A stretch of 64,000 nucleotides of DNA from the NCBI RefSeq assembly GCF_037154085.1, contig NZ_JBANRM010000001.1:434001-498000 (forward strand), read 5' to 3'. Within the stretch, counting starts at the first letter, position 1, and every line of letters starts with the position of its first letter. The notes below the pieces were generated by a model, which was not told the origin of the DNA, made no database searches, and worked only from the letters and a program-made list of their open reading frames with translations. Below, piece by piece: positions 40,160-50,000 of this stretch. The stretch is from Andeanibacterium fulvum (GTDB taxonomy: Bacteria; Pseudomonadota; Alphaproteobacteria; Sphingomonadales; Sphingomonadaceae). The position numbers and the translations under genes were made by a program.

Positions 40160-42232
40160 TTACCAGATTCGCACGCGCTGTTCGGGCGCGAGGTAGAGCT
40201 TGTCGCCCGGCTTCACGTCGAACGCGGTGTACCAAGCATCGAGGTTGCGCACGGTAAGCGCCCGATACATCCCCGGCGCATGGCCATCGGTGGCGATCCG
40301 CTGACGCAAGGCCGCGTCGCGCATCTTGGTTGCCCATGCCTGGGCATAGGCGATGAAGAAGCGCTGGTCGCCAGTGAAGCCGTCGATGACAGGAGCCTCT
40401 TTTCCGCCCAGAGACGCCCGATAGGCGTCATAAGCAGCGGCGAGGCCGGCGACGTCCGCGATATTCTCGCCCAGCGTCAGCTTGCCGTTCACATGCAGGC
40501 CGGGGAACGGTTCGTAACCGTCATATTGCGCGGCGAGCTTCATGCCGGCTTCCTCGAACTTCTTCCGGTCCGCATCGGTCCACCAGTTGCGCAGCGCGCC
40601 GGTGGAATCGAATTCCGCGCCATTATTGTCGAAGCTGTGGCTGATCTCGTGCCCGATCACCGCACCGATCGCGCCGTAATTATAGGCCGGGTCTGCCTTG
40701 GGATCGAAGAAGGGGCGCTGCAGGATCGCCGCCGGGAAGTTGAGCGCATTCTGCACGGGCAGGTTCACCGCATTCACTGTCTGCGGGGTCATCCACCATT
40801 CGGACTTGTCCAGCGGCTTGCCGATCTTGGCCAGCTGATGGGCATATTCAGCCTTCTGCGCCGCCTGCACATCTGCATAGGGACTGGCCGCGGCGATCTT
40901 CACTTTCGAGAAATCGCGCCAGTTCTCGGGATAGCCCACCCCGACCTGGATCGTCTCTACCTTCTTCAACGCCTCGGCCTTGGTCGCTGGGTCGAGCCAG
41001 TCGATTGCCTGTACCCTTACGCCGAAGGCCTGCTTGATATTGCCCACGATCCCCTCGATCTGGGCCTTGGCGGAGGCGGGGAAATATTTCGCCACATAGA
41101 GCTGGCCCAGATCGTCACCCAGCAGATCGCTCACCACGGCCAGCGCACGCTTGTCGCGCGCACGCTGCTCAGGCGTGCCCGACAGGGTCGTGCCGTAGAA
41201 TGCGAAACGCAGCTGATCGAACTTCGCCGGAAGCACATCGGCGTTGGTGCTGATCTGGTGGAAGGCCAGCCAGTCTTTCCACGCGTCCAGCGGCTCGTTG
41301 GCGACCAGTTTGGAAAGCCCGGCGATGGCGCCCGGATGATAGGCGGCAAACTTGCCCTGCTTCCCGAGCTGCGCAGCATCGAGCAGCGCCGCCCAATCAA
41401 TACCGGGCGCGTTCTTCTCCAGCTCGGCCCGAGTCCACAAAGTGGCGGACTTGGTGAAGTTCTCGCTCTCGTCCCGGCTCACATGGGCCCTGGCGATCTT
41501 CATCTCCAGATCGAACACCCGGCGAGCCTTGGCCTTGGCATCCTTGTCTCCGGCGGCGGCGAAAACCTCTTCGATATATTGGCGATAGGCCCCGCGCAGC
41601 TTCGCCATCTCGGGATCGGAGGAGAGGTAATATTCCCGTTCCGGCAAACCCAGCCCGCCCTGAAGGATATAGGGCACCACTTCCCCGCCCGAGAGCGCCT
41701 GGGTCACGAAGATGCCGAACAGGTTCTCGGTGTTGAAATCGGTCGCGTTCAGCGGATCGACATCGGCCCGCAACTGGCTGCCGATCACGGCGGAAAGCGC
41801 CTTCCTGTCGGCAATCGCGGCAAAGCGGTCCAGATCGGGCTTGATCGGGGCCAGTCCCGCCTTTTCGATGGCCGCCGTGTCCATGTAGGATTTGTAGAGG
41901 TTGCGAATGCGCCCTTCCGCCGTGTCATCCGACGCATCGGACCCGACGATGTCCTTGATCAGCGCGCCGAGCTGTTTTTCCGTCTCGTTGAAGGCGATCA
42001 CGAAGCCGCCGATATTGGAACGGTCAGCCGGGATTTCGGTCGCCTTGTTCCACGCCCCGTTGGCAAAGGCATAGAAATCGTCCCCCGGCTTGACCGAAGG
42101 ATCCATCCAGCTCTTTTCGATGCCCAGTTCAGTGCCGCTGGCGACCGTCTCGGTGCCGGTGGAGCACGCCACAGGCCCGGCAACGATTACGGCGGTGCCC
42201 AGCAGCAATGCGGCGATCAGGCTCTTCGTCAT
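40160..42232 (-). CDS. M13-family (neprilysin-like) zinc metallopeptidase
   Basis: 690 aa with an N-terminal signal (AALLLGTAVIVAGPVACS; Cys22 could be a lipoprotein site although the -3 residue is Pro). The zinc motif is HEISH in IGHEISHSFDNNGAEFDSTG; the third ligand Glu is in GENIADVAG. The final aromatic-Arg ends (CLHxR type) are as in the family: KLYLAPEQRVRIW. Expected to be a periplasmic or outer-membrane endopeptidase. It converges with the Hcp-like gene. Confidence 0.93.
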   Translation of the reverse strand: MTKSLIAALLLGTAVIVAGPVACSTGTETVASGTELGIEKSWMDPSVKPGDDFYAFANGAWNKATEIPADRSNIGGFVIAFNETEKQLGALIKDIVGSDASDDTAEGRIRNLYKSYMDTAAIEKAGLAPIKPDLDRFAAIADRKALSAVIGSQLRADVDPLNATDFNTENLFGIFVTQALSGGEVVPYILQGGLGLPEREYYLSSDPEMAKLRGAYRQYIEEVFAAAGDKDAKAKARRVFDLEMKIARAHVSRDESENFTKSATLWTRAELEKNAPGIDWAALLDAAQLGKQGKFAAYHPGAIAGLSKLVANEPLDAWKDWLAFHQISTNADVLPAKFDQLRFAFYGTTLSGTPEQRARDKRALAVVSDLLGDDLGQLYVAKYFPASAKAQIEGIVGNIKQAFGVRVQAIDWLDPATKAEALKKVETIQVGVGYPENWRDFSKVKIAAASPYADVQAAQKAEYAHQLAKIGKPLDKSEWWMTPQTVNAVNLPVQNALNFPAAILQRPFFDPKADPAYNYGAIGAVIGHEISHSFDNNGAEFDSTGALRNWWTDADRKKFEEAGMKLAAQYDGYEPFPGLHVNGKLTLGENIADVAGLAAAYDAYRASLGGKEAPVIDGFTGDQRFFIAYAQAWATKMRDAALRQRIATDGHAPGMYRALTVRNLDAWYTAFDVKPGDKLYLAPEQRVRIW

Positions 42233-42319
42233 GTCAGTCCCTTCGTCCGGCGGCGCGCACGATCCCTTGCGGCGCGCATCATGGTTTCATGCGCAACCTG
42301 ATAGGACGAAGTTTGACCG

Positions 42320-42349
42320 AAAAATATCCCGCTCGTCGAGAGCGGGATA
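42320..42349 (-). terminator. Terminator of eno
   Basis: On the minus strand TATCCCGCTC-TCGAC-GAGCGGGATA, a 10-base perfect stem, followed by TTTTT (42324-42320). It lies 28 bases after the eno stop. Confidence 0.92.
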
Positions 42350-42376
42350 CGGTTAGTCGAACGAAGCGGGCGCGCC

Positions 42377-43663
42377 TCAGGCCGAGAGGCGGCCGAAGCA
42401 GCCTGCCCCGGCATAGTGCGCGCTGTCGCCCAGCTCTTCCTCGATGCGGATCAGCTGGTTGTACTTCGCGAGCCTGTCCGACCGGGCAAGGCTGCCGGTC
42501 TTGATCTGCCCACAGTTGGTGGCGACGGCCAGATCCGCGATGGTCGAATCCTCGGTTTCGCCCGAACGATGGCTCATCACGGCAGTGTAGCCGGCGCGAT
42601 TGGCGATGGAGACCGCCTCCAGCGTTTCGGTGAGGCTACCGATCTGGTTCACCTTCACCAGCAGCGAATTGGCGAGGCCCTTCTCGATACCCATGACCAG
42701 GCGCTTCGGGTTGGTCACGAACAAATCGTCACCCACCAGCTGCACCTTGCCGCCGATCTTGTCGGTCAGCGCCTTCCAGCCTTCGAAATCGTCCTCGGCC
42801 ATGCCGTCCTCGATCGAGCGGATCGGATAGGCGGCACACAGATCGGCGAGATAATCGGCCATTTCGGAAGGCGAGAGGGACAGGCCTTCGCCGCTGATCT
42901 CATACTTGCCGGACTTGAAGAATTCGGTCGATGCGCAATCGAGCGCCAGCGCCACTTCCTCGCCCGGCTTGAAACCCGCCTTGGCGATGGATTCCATCAC
43001 GAAATCCAACGCGGCACGCGTGCTGGCAAGGTTCGGCGCGAAACCGCCTTCATCGCCAACCGCAGTGGAAAGGCCCTTTTCCGAAAGGCCCTTCTTCAGC
43101 GTGTGGAAGATTTCCGCACCCCAGCGAACCGCCTCGGCGATGCTGTCGGCGCCCACCGGCATGATCATGAATTCCTGGAAGTCGATCGGATTGTCCGCAT
43201 GCTCGCCACCATTGATGATGTTCATCATCGGCACCGGCAGGACATGGGCGGAAACGCCGCCGACATAGGAATAGAGCGGCAGGCCGCGTGCGCTGGCCGC
43301 GGCCTTTGCCACTGCGAGACTGGTTCCGAGGATGGCGTTGGCACCCAGACGGCTCTTGTTCTCGGTATCGTCCAGCGCGATCATCGCGAGGTCGATCTCG
43401 CGCTGATCCTCGGCGTCGAGCCCCAGAAGCACCTCGGAAATCTCACCGTTCACCGCATCCACGGCCTGGAGGACGCCCTTGCCCAGGTAGCGGCTCTTGT
43501 CGCCGTCGCGCAGTTCCACCGCTTCGTGAGCACCGGTCGACGCGCCCGAAGGCACTGCGGCACGCCCAAAGCTGCCATCTTCCAGCAGAACATCGACCTC
43601 AACGGTGGGGTTGCCCCGGCTATCGAGGATTTCGCGGCCATGGATATCGATGATTGCGGTCAT
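42377..43663 (-). CDS. eno: Enolase
   Basis: 428 aa, full length. Converts 2-phosphoglycerate to phosphoenolpyruvate. Signature motifs: SRGNPTVEVDV near residue 14, VGDEGGFAPN, LALDCASTEFF and the active-site loop MSHRSGETEDSTIADLAVA. It has a strong terminator and no close upstream partner, so it is a single-gene unit. Confidence 0.97.
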   Translation of the reverse strand: MTAIIDIHGREILDSRGNPTVEVDVLLEDGSFGRAAVPSGASTGAHEAVELRDGDKSRYLGKGVLQAVDAVNGEISEVLLGLDAEDQREIDLAMIALDDTENKSRLGANAILGTSLAVAKAAASARGLPLYSYVGGVSAHVLPVPMMNIINGGEHADNPIDFQEFMIMPVGADSIAEAVRWGAEIFHTLKKGLSEKGLSTAVGDEGGFAPNLASTRAALDFVMESIAKAGFKPGEEVALALDCASTEFFKSGKYEISGEGLSLSPSEMADYLADLCAAYPIRSIEDGMAEDDFEGWKALTDKIGGKVQLVGDDLFVTNPKRLVMGIEKGLANSLLVKVNQIGSLTETLEAVSIANRAGYTAVMSHRSGETEDSTIADLAVATNCGQIKTGSLARSDRLAKYNQLIRIEEELGDSAHYAGAGCFGRLSA

Positions 43664-43830
43664 GGTGAATTAAGGCTCCGACTGCTATGACGCGGTGCAA
43701 TAATGGAAATGCGGGCCTCCTAGTCAGTGGGGCATTGGCAGGCAAGCCACGTTTCCTATTTAAGAATGGGCGGTGCTAAACCGTTCCACTATGATAGCCC
43801 CAATCCCGAAGGGTGAAAGGACGCAATCCA

Positions 43831-44361
43831 ATGGCACAGACCCCCGCGAAAACTCCCGCAAAGACGGCCAAGGCCAAGCCCGCAGCCAAGGCGAAAGCGC
43901 CCGCAGGCCATACGGCTGAAGCCAAGCAGAAGTTCACCCGCGCGCTGGAAGAAGCCAAGGCAGGCGCTGCAGCACTCACCGCCGAAGCACGGGACCGTGC
44001 GACCGCGAAGTCCGGCGACTGGGTGGAAGAAGCCAAGGCCTATGGCGAACAGGCCAAGGCAAAGGCCGGCGAACTGGCCGTGGAAGGCAAGGCCCGCACC
44101 AGCGATGCGATTGCCGGCCTCGGCAAGCTGGTGGAGGATAACGCCTCTACCATCGATGACCGTTTCGGCAGCAAATACGGCGATTACGCCCGCACTGCCT
44201 CGCGCAAGATGAAGGAAACGGCGGACAAGATCGACGCCAAGGATCTCGACGAGCTGGGAGAAGATGCGCGCGAATTCGTCCGCAAGAGCCCCGGCCTTGC
44301 AGTCGGGATCGCAGCAGTCGCGGGCTTCCTGGTCGCGCGCCTGTTCTCCAGCTCCAAGTAA
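43831..44361 (+). CDS. YqjD/ElaB-like (DUF883-type) membrane-anchored protein
   Basis: 176 aa. The N-terminal 35 residues are Ala/Lys/Pro repeats, followed by long amphipathic helices and one C-terminal span (SPGLAVGIAAVAGFLVARLF) ending near the end. The layout is that of inner-membrane ElaB/YqjD proteins, which tether ribosomes in stationary phase; that function is assumed only by shape. GAAAGGA precedes ATG at 43831. First of four closely packed small membrane genes. Confidence 0.75.
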   Translation: MAQTPAKTPAKTAKAKPAAKAKAPAGHTAEAKQKFTRALEEAKAGAAALTAEARDRATAKSGDWVEEAKAYGEQAKAKAGELAVEGKARTSDAIAGLGKLVEDNASTIDDRFGSKYGDYARTASRKMKETADKIDAKDLDELGEDAREFVRKSPGLAVGIAAVAGFLVARLFSSSK

Positions 44362-44380
44362 TCCGTTGACAGGGGGCCAC

Positions 44381-44821
44381 ATGGACGGTTCACCCCGCCC
44401 CATGACTGCCCATGCGCCAGACGATCCCACTGCCGAGCCGAACCCTGGAAATGCGTTTCCGGAAGACGGCCGGCAGGAGGAGCTTGGCGAGCCCACGCTC
44501 GTCGATGAACTGACTTCGCTGCTCGAAGACGGCCGCACCTACGCGGAGGCGGAAATCGCCTACCAGAAGACGCGGGCGGCCTATGTCGGTCAGCAGGCAA
44601 AGGGCATCGCGATCACGGGCGGGATTGCCGCCTTGCTTGTGGTGCTCGCAATCTTCGCCCTGGTCTTCGGCGCGATCCTGGCGCTTACGCCGCTGGTTGG
44701 CGCCATCGGTGCGACGGCTATCGTATTCGCGGCGCTGCTCGTCGTGGCGTTCGTGCTGATCCGGATTGCCAGTTCCAAGGCAAAGGCAATGATGCGGGCA
44801 TTCGGGAATGGGGACGCATGA
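44381..44821 (+). CDS. Phage-holin-family (DUF1469-like) membrane protein
   Basis: 146 aa. An acidic N-terminal 45 residues, then a helix (LVDELTSLLEDGRTYAEAEIAYQ) and two spans at about 78-98 and 103-125. It matches the widespread holin-X/DUF1469 type, found with YqjD-like genes outside phages. Start at 44381 by site AGGGGG; an upstream in-frame ATG at 44264 lies inside the previous gene. Confidence 0.78.
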   Translation: MDGSPRPMTAHAPDDPTAEPNPGNAFPEDGRQEELGEPTLVDELTSLLEDGRTYAEAEIAYQKTRAAYVGQQAKGIAITGGIAALLVVLAIFALVFGAILALTPLVGAIGATAIVFAALLVVAFVLIRIASSKAKAMMRAFGNGDA

Positions 44822-45177
44822 GCCGCAAGCTTGAGGCCCAGTTGCAGGAAGATCGGGCGCTGCGCGATGCGGCGCGCGAGGTATTCTATGCCGAACTCGC
44901 CCATGCACGGACGGAGGCAACGCCGGCTGCACTGGGCCAGCGCATCGCAGATCGGATCGGCGCCCGTGCGGACGAGGCCAGCGATGCGGCAATCGAATTC
45001 GCCGACCGGCACGGCACCACGGTAATTGCCGGACTGGCAGCAGCGGCCACTGCTGCAGGGCTGTGGCTGGCGCGCAAGCCGATCCTTTCGGGCCTTGCCC
45101 GGATGACGGGGAAGCGCGATGAAAAGACAGGGGAATACGGGGCAACGAACTCCGGCGAGGATGATGATCATGAGTGA
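44818..45177 (+). CDS. Hypothetical protein of the YqjD-like operon
   Basis: 119 aa, starting in the stop of the previous gene (ATGA). Helical N-terminal region with many Ala/Arg residues, then one span (GTTVIAGLAAAATAAGLWLA) and an acidic tail (NSGEDDDHE). Family not known to me; it belongs to the same membrane-associated set. Confidence 0.7.
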   Translation: MSRKLEAQLQEDRALRDAAREVFYAELAHARTEATPAALGQRIADRIGARADEASDAAIEFADRHGTTVIAGLAAAATAAGLWLARKPILSGLARMTGKRDEKTGEYGATNSGEDDDHE

Positions 45178-45601
45178 TGCCAAGAGAATGGAGTTGCGCC
45201 AGCGGATCGAGGCCGGAAAGGCCCGTCAGGCAGAGCGAGGCGCGCTTGCGAATGGAGCCGCCGCCGCGCGCGACCGGCTGACCTCCGTTGCGCGCGAACA
45301 TCCCCTGATGCTGATTGCGGGCGGCCTTGCCATCGGCGTCGCGCTCAGCACGCTGATCCCGCGCTCTCCCACTCGCAAGCTCAGCAAGAATGCCGTGAGC
45401 ATGATCGCTGGCATTGCGGAATTGGGCATCCTTTACGGACGGCAGGCGATGGACGCCGCAGACGGTCGCGGCGAGCCGGCTCGCGAAAGGCTTGGCCAGA
45501 TCGGCGGCGCGATTGCCGACGGGGCAGCCAAGCTCAAGCGCAAGCTCGCGCCCGAAAAACCCGCGGCAAAGGCCGAACCGGAGATTTCCGTCACGGAATA
45601 G
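45170..45601 (+). CDS. Hypothetical membrane-associated protein of the YqjD-like operon
   Basis: 143 aa from ATG at 45170, overlapping the previous gene by 8 bases. An N-terminal charged helix, one span at about residues 45-62 (HPLMLIAGGLAIGVALSTLI), a second hydrophobic stretch at about 75-92 and a Lys/Ala/Glu tail. Together with the two genes before it, it looks like a small membrane complex. Confidence 0.7.
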   Translation: MSDAKRMELRQRIEAGKARQAERGALANGAAAARDRLTSVAREHPLMLIAGGLAIGVALSTLIPRSPTRKLSKNAVSMIAGIAELGILYGRQAMDAADGRGEPARERLGQIGGAIADGAAKLKRKLAPEKPAAKAEPEISVTE

Positions 45602-45691
45602 GCAGAACTCTGCCTGCCAAGGCTTGCCAGTGCCCCGCAAAGCTCTCTATGCGGGAGTTGAAACTCATTGCATATTCAACAGGGCGAACTG

Positions 45692-45919
45692 ATGGCCAAG
45701 CAGCTATTGCACCTCGTCATGGGCGGGCGTGTGACCGATCCGATGACGTGTGAATTCCAGGATCTCAAAGATATCCACGTCGTAGGCTTTTACGACAATT
45801 ACGCCGCCGCCGAAGAAGCCTGGCGCGGCTGGGCCCAGCGCACGGTGGACGATGCGGAAATGAAGTACGTGATCGTCCATCTCCACCGCCTGCTGGAGCC
45901 CTCGCTCGACCCCAAGTGA
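45692..45919 (+). CDS. DUF4170-like protein
   Basis: 75 aa starting MAKQLLHLVMGGRVTDP, with VVGFYDNYAAAEEAWRGWAQRTVDDAEMKYVIVHLHRLLEP. This is a conserved alphaproteobacterial family (DUF4170) of unknown function. The stop codon lies in the first copy of a 15-base duplication shared with the next gene. Confidence 0.85.
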   Translation: MAKQLLHLVMGGRVTDPMTCEFQDLKDIHVVGFYDNYAAAEEAWRGWAQRTVDDAEMKYVIVHLHRLLEPSLDPK

Positions 45920-45940
45920 TCCGGGCCCAAGTGATCCGGG
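45911..45940. repeat. 15-base tandem duplication at the GNAT start
   Basis: CCCAAGTGATCCGGG occurs twice in direct succession (45911-45925 and 45926-45940) with no mismatch. Each copy has a GTG that can start the GNAT gene, and the length keeps the frame. Confidence 0.9.
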
Positions 45941-46404
45941 ATTTCCGGCCCGGCGATGAAGCAGCTTTGCGCGAATTGTGCATGGCTTCCATCGCCGGGC
46001 TCGGCTGCCGGTCCTACACCGCCGAACAATTGACCGCGTGGCAAGGCCGCGTGCCCGAAGCGTCCCGATATCAGGAGCGGGTGGCAGGCGGTGCCATGAT
46101 ATTCGTTTCCACCGATGAAGCGGATGGCACGCCCGCAGCCTATGCGCTGCTGGAGCCGGACGGGCATCTGGACCGCCTCTATTGCCACCCTGCCCATGCC
46201 GGCCGCGGCCATGCCTCCGCCTTGCTGGCCCATGCCGAACGGATCGGACGCCAACTGGGTGTGAGCCGCCTCTTTACCGAGGCAAGCGAAGTCGCCCGGC
46301 CGGTGTTCGAGCGAGCAGGATACGCGGTTTCACATCGCCGGGACTTCGAAGTCGACGGCGTGGCGATCCACAATTACGCAATGGAAAAGCTGCTGGCGGC
46401 CTGA
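45916..46404 (+). CDS. GNAT-family N-acetyltransferase
   Basis: 162 aa from GTG at 45916, or 157 aa from GTG at 45931; both starts sit in the two copies of a 15-base tandem duplication. The GNAT core is RLYCHPAHAGRGHASALLAHAERIGRQLG (acetyl-CoA loop GRGHAS) and LFTEASEVARPVFERAGY. The substrate is unknown. The final VDGVAIHNYAMEKLL is typical of the family end. Confidence 0.87.
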   Translation: MIRAQVIRDFRPGDEAALRELCMASIAGLGCRSYTAEQLTAWQGRVPEASRYQERVAGGAMIFVSTDEADGTPAAYALLEPDGHLDRLYCHPAHAGRGHASALLAHAERIGRQLGVSRLFTEASEVARPVFERAGYAVSHRRDFEVDGVAIHNYAMEKLLAA

Positions 46405-46433
46405 TTACGCCCTTCGGCCGGCCGCCCGCAGGC

Positions 46434-46901
46434 TCAGATGAACTCGATCTTGTCGACCAGATAGAAGCGGTCGCCCGAAGGAACCGTAACTTCCACCTCT
46501 TCGCCTACCTTGCGGCCGATCAGTGCCTTGCCGAGGGGCGAATTGTAGGAAATCCGGCCCTTCTTCACGTCGGCTTCGGTCTGGCCCACAATCTGGTAGC
46601 GGCTCGGCTTGTCGTCCTCGTCGAGGAGAGTGACGGTCGCGCCGAAAATGATGCGGTCGCCCGAAAGCGTCGCCGGATCGATGATCTGTGCGCGGCTGAC
46701 CTTGTCTTCAATATCGGCGATCTGGGCTTCGACCTGGCCCTGACGTTCCTTTGCCGCATGATATTCGGCATTTTCGGACAGATCGCCGTGTTCGCGAGCC
46801 TCTTCGATCGCATCCACGATCTTCGGCCGTTCGGCCCGCAGCAAATTGAGTTCGGCGGTCAGCATTTCGTAGCCTTCCGCCAGCATGGGGACTTTTTCCA
46901 T
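46434..46901 (-). CDS. greA: Transcription elongation factor GreA
   Basis: 155 aa, full length. It rescues backtracked RNA polymerase. The N-terminal coiled coil is MLTAELNLLRAERPKIVDAIEEAREHGDLSENAEYHAAKERQG, with the acidic tip (DLSENAEY) intact. The C-terminal FKBP-like domain ends SYNSPLGKALIGRKVGEEVEV. It follows carB on the same strand with a 125-base gap. Confidence 0.95.
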   Translation of the reverse strand: MEKVPMLAEGYEMLTAELNLLRAERPKIVDAIEEAREHGDLSENAEYHAAKERQGQVEAQIADIEDKVSRAQIIDPATLSGDRIIFGATVTLLDEDDKPSRYQIVGQTEADVKKGRISYNSPLGKALIGRKVGEEVEVTVPSGDRFYLVDKIEFI

Positions 46902-47026
46902 TCAACAACCCCTGAGCCGTTATCGTCTCGTCCCCCGGATCAACCGTTAAAGCCTTCCTTCCGTCCCCGCGCGCTTTTGCGAGGAGACGGGTTTCTACGG
47001 CGCTCGATTGTTTGGGGGACGCGCGT

Positions 47027-50000
47027 TCACGAACTGTAATAGTCTTGAAGCGAGCGCACTTCAAGCTGGCTGGATTTGAGTGCCGCAATGGCACGGGCAA
47101 CAGCATCGGATGCAGCGGCCGTCGTGTAATATGGCAGCTTCATTTCCAATGCGGACGCACGGATCGACTGGGAGTCCTTCAGGCTCTGCCACCCTTCGGT
47201 GGTGTTGAAGATCAGCGCGATTTCGCCATCGACAATCATGTCGACGATATTGCGCTGCCCTTCCGCGACCTTCTTCACCCGCTCGACCGGCAGCCCCTGC
47301 TCGACAAGATATTGCTGGGTTCCGCCCGTGGCGACGATGCGGAAACCCTGCTCGATCAGCAGCTTCACGGCCGGTACGATCACCGGCTTGTCCGTATTCT
47401 TGACCGAGACGAACACCGTGCCGCCCTGGGGCAGCTTCATGCCCGCACCCATCTGCGACTTGGCAAAGGCAATCGGGAAATCCGTATCGATTCCCACGAC
47501 TTCACCGGTGGACTTCATTTCCGGGCTGAGCACCGGATCGGTCCCGGGGAAGCGAGCGAAGGGGAATACGGCTTCCTTGACGGCCATATAGGGCACATCG
47601 CGCTTGATGGCCGGCAGATCCGAAAGCTTCGTTCCGGCCATCACCCGCGCCGCCATCTTGGCGACCGGCTGGCCGATGGCCTTGGCGACGAAGGGCACTG
47701 TGCGGCTGGCGCGCGGGTTCACCTCGATCAGATAGACCACGCCATCCTGCACGGCGAACTGGATGTTCATCAGGCCCTTCACGCCCAGCGCCATGGCCAG
47801 AGCTTCCGCCTGGTGTTCCATGTCGGTGATGATCTCGGCCGGCAGGCTGTAAGGCGGCAGCGTGCAAGCACTGTCGCCTGAATGGACGCCCGCCTCTTCG
47901 ATGTGCTGCATCACGCCGGCAACGACGACCTTTTCGCCATCGCACAGTGCATCGACGTCGCATTCGATGGCATCGCGCAGATACTGGTCGATCAACACCG
48001 GGCTGTCGCCAGAGACGTTCACCGCCGTGGCGATATAGTCATCGAGCTGCGCTTCGCTGTCGACGATTTCCATCGCGCGGCCGCCCAGCACATAGGACGG
48101 ACGGATCAGCACGGGGTAACCGATGCGATTGGCCACGGCCACGGCCTCGTCCCGGCTGCGGGCGATGCCATTGGCCGGCTGCTTGAGGCCCAGCTTGTTG
48201 ACGAGGGCGGCAAAACGCTCGCGGTCTTCGGCAAGGTCGATCGCGTCGGGCGAAGTGCCAAGGATCGGAATGCCCGCATCTTCCAGCGCCTGCGCCAGCT
48301 TGAGCGGCGTCTGCCCGCCGAACTGCACGATCACACCCACCAGCGTACCGTTGGACTGCTCGACCCGCAGGATTTCCAGCACGTCTTCAGCCGTCAGCGG
48401 CTCGAAATAGAGGCGATCGGAGGTGTCATAGTCGGTCGAAACCGTTTCCGGGTTGCAATTGACCATGATGGTCTCGAACCCGTCCTCCGCCAGAGCGAAA
48501 CAGGCGTGGCAGCAGCAATAGTCGAACTCGATGCCCTGCCCGATCCGGTTCGGGCCGCCGCCCAGGATCACAACCTTCTTGCGGTCGGAAGGCATGGCCT
48601 CGTCCTCGGGCGTGCCGAAGGTCGGCGCCTCATAGGTCGAGTACATATAGGGCGTGACTGCCTCGAACTCGGCCGCGCAGCTGTCGATGCGCTTGAACAC
48701 CGGCAGGACGCCCAGCTTGTGGCGCAGCTCGCGCACTTCCTCCTCGCTGGTGGCACCGGCCATGGCGCGCAATGCGTCATGCAACAGGCCGGAACGCTTG
48801 GCCTGGGTCTCGCCCAGCCCGCCCGCGACATGCACCGAACGCACTGCCAGAGTGGCGAGGCGCTTGTCCGAGAAGCCCATCGCCTTCAGGCGCCGCAGGC
48901 CTGCGGCATCGCCCGGCAGGCCATCGGTGCCGATCTTCTTTTCCTCGGCAATGATCTCTTCGATATGCCGCAGGAACCACGGATCGAAATGCGTGATCGC
49001 GTTGATTTCCTCCACGGTGAAGCCTTCGCGGAAGGCTTGCGCGATCTTGAGGATGCGGTCCGGCGTCTGGCGGGAAAGCGCGGCGGTGATCTCGTCACGC
49101 CCGGCGCCTTCCAGTTCCAGCACGCGGTTGAAGCCGTCCAGCCCGGTTTCGAGGCCGCGCAGGGCCTTCTGCATGCTTTCCTTGAAGTTGCGGCCGATGG
49201 CCATCACTTCGCCCACGGACTTCATCGCGGTGGAGAGCAGCGGCTCGGCACCCTTGAACTTTTCGAAGGCGAAGCGCGGAATCTTGGTGACGACATAGTC
49301 GATCGTCGGCTCGAAGCTCGCCGGAGTGGCCCCGGTGATCTCGTTCATGATCTCGTCGAGCGTATAGCCCACGGCCAGCTTCGCCGCGACGCGCGCGATG
49401 GGGAAACCGGTGGCCTTGGAGGCCAGCGCCGAAGAGCGCGACACGCGCGGATTCATTTCGATCACGATCAGGCGGCCATCGGCCGGATTAACCGCGAACT
49501 GGACGTTGGAACCGCCCGTTTCCACACCGATCTCGCGCAGCACGTCGATGCTGGCGGTGCGCATGATCTGATATTCCTTGTCGGTCAGCGTCAGTGCCGG
49601 CGCGACAGTGATGGAATCGCCCGTATGGACGCCCATCGGATCAACGTTTTCGATCGAGCAGATGATGATGGCGTTGTCGTGCCTGTCGCGCACGACTTCC
49701 ATCTCATACTCCTTCCAGCCGAGCAGCGATTCCTCGATCAGCACTTCGGTGGTGGGAGAGGCATCGAGGCCCGAACGGACGATCTTCTCGAACTCGGCCT
49801 TGTTATAGGCCACGCCGCCGCCCGTGCCGCCCAGCGTGAAGCTGGGGCGGATGATCGAAGGCAGGCCGGTGGTTTCAAGGACCTTGAAGGCTTCTTCCAC
49901 CGTGTGCGCCACGCCCGAACGCGCGCTTTCAAGGCCGATCTTGTCCATCGCCTCGCGGAAGCGCTGGCGGTCTTCCGCCTTGTCGATCGCATCGGCATTG

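Noticed and set aside
40280..42301. Long plus-strand open frame opposite the M13 peptidase
   Set aside because: The peptidase has its zinc motif and signal peptide; the antisense frame has none.
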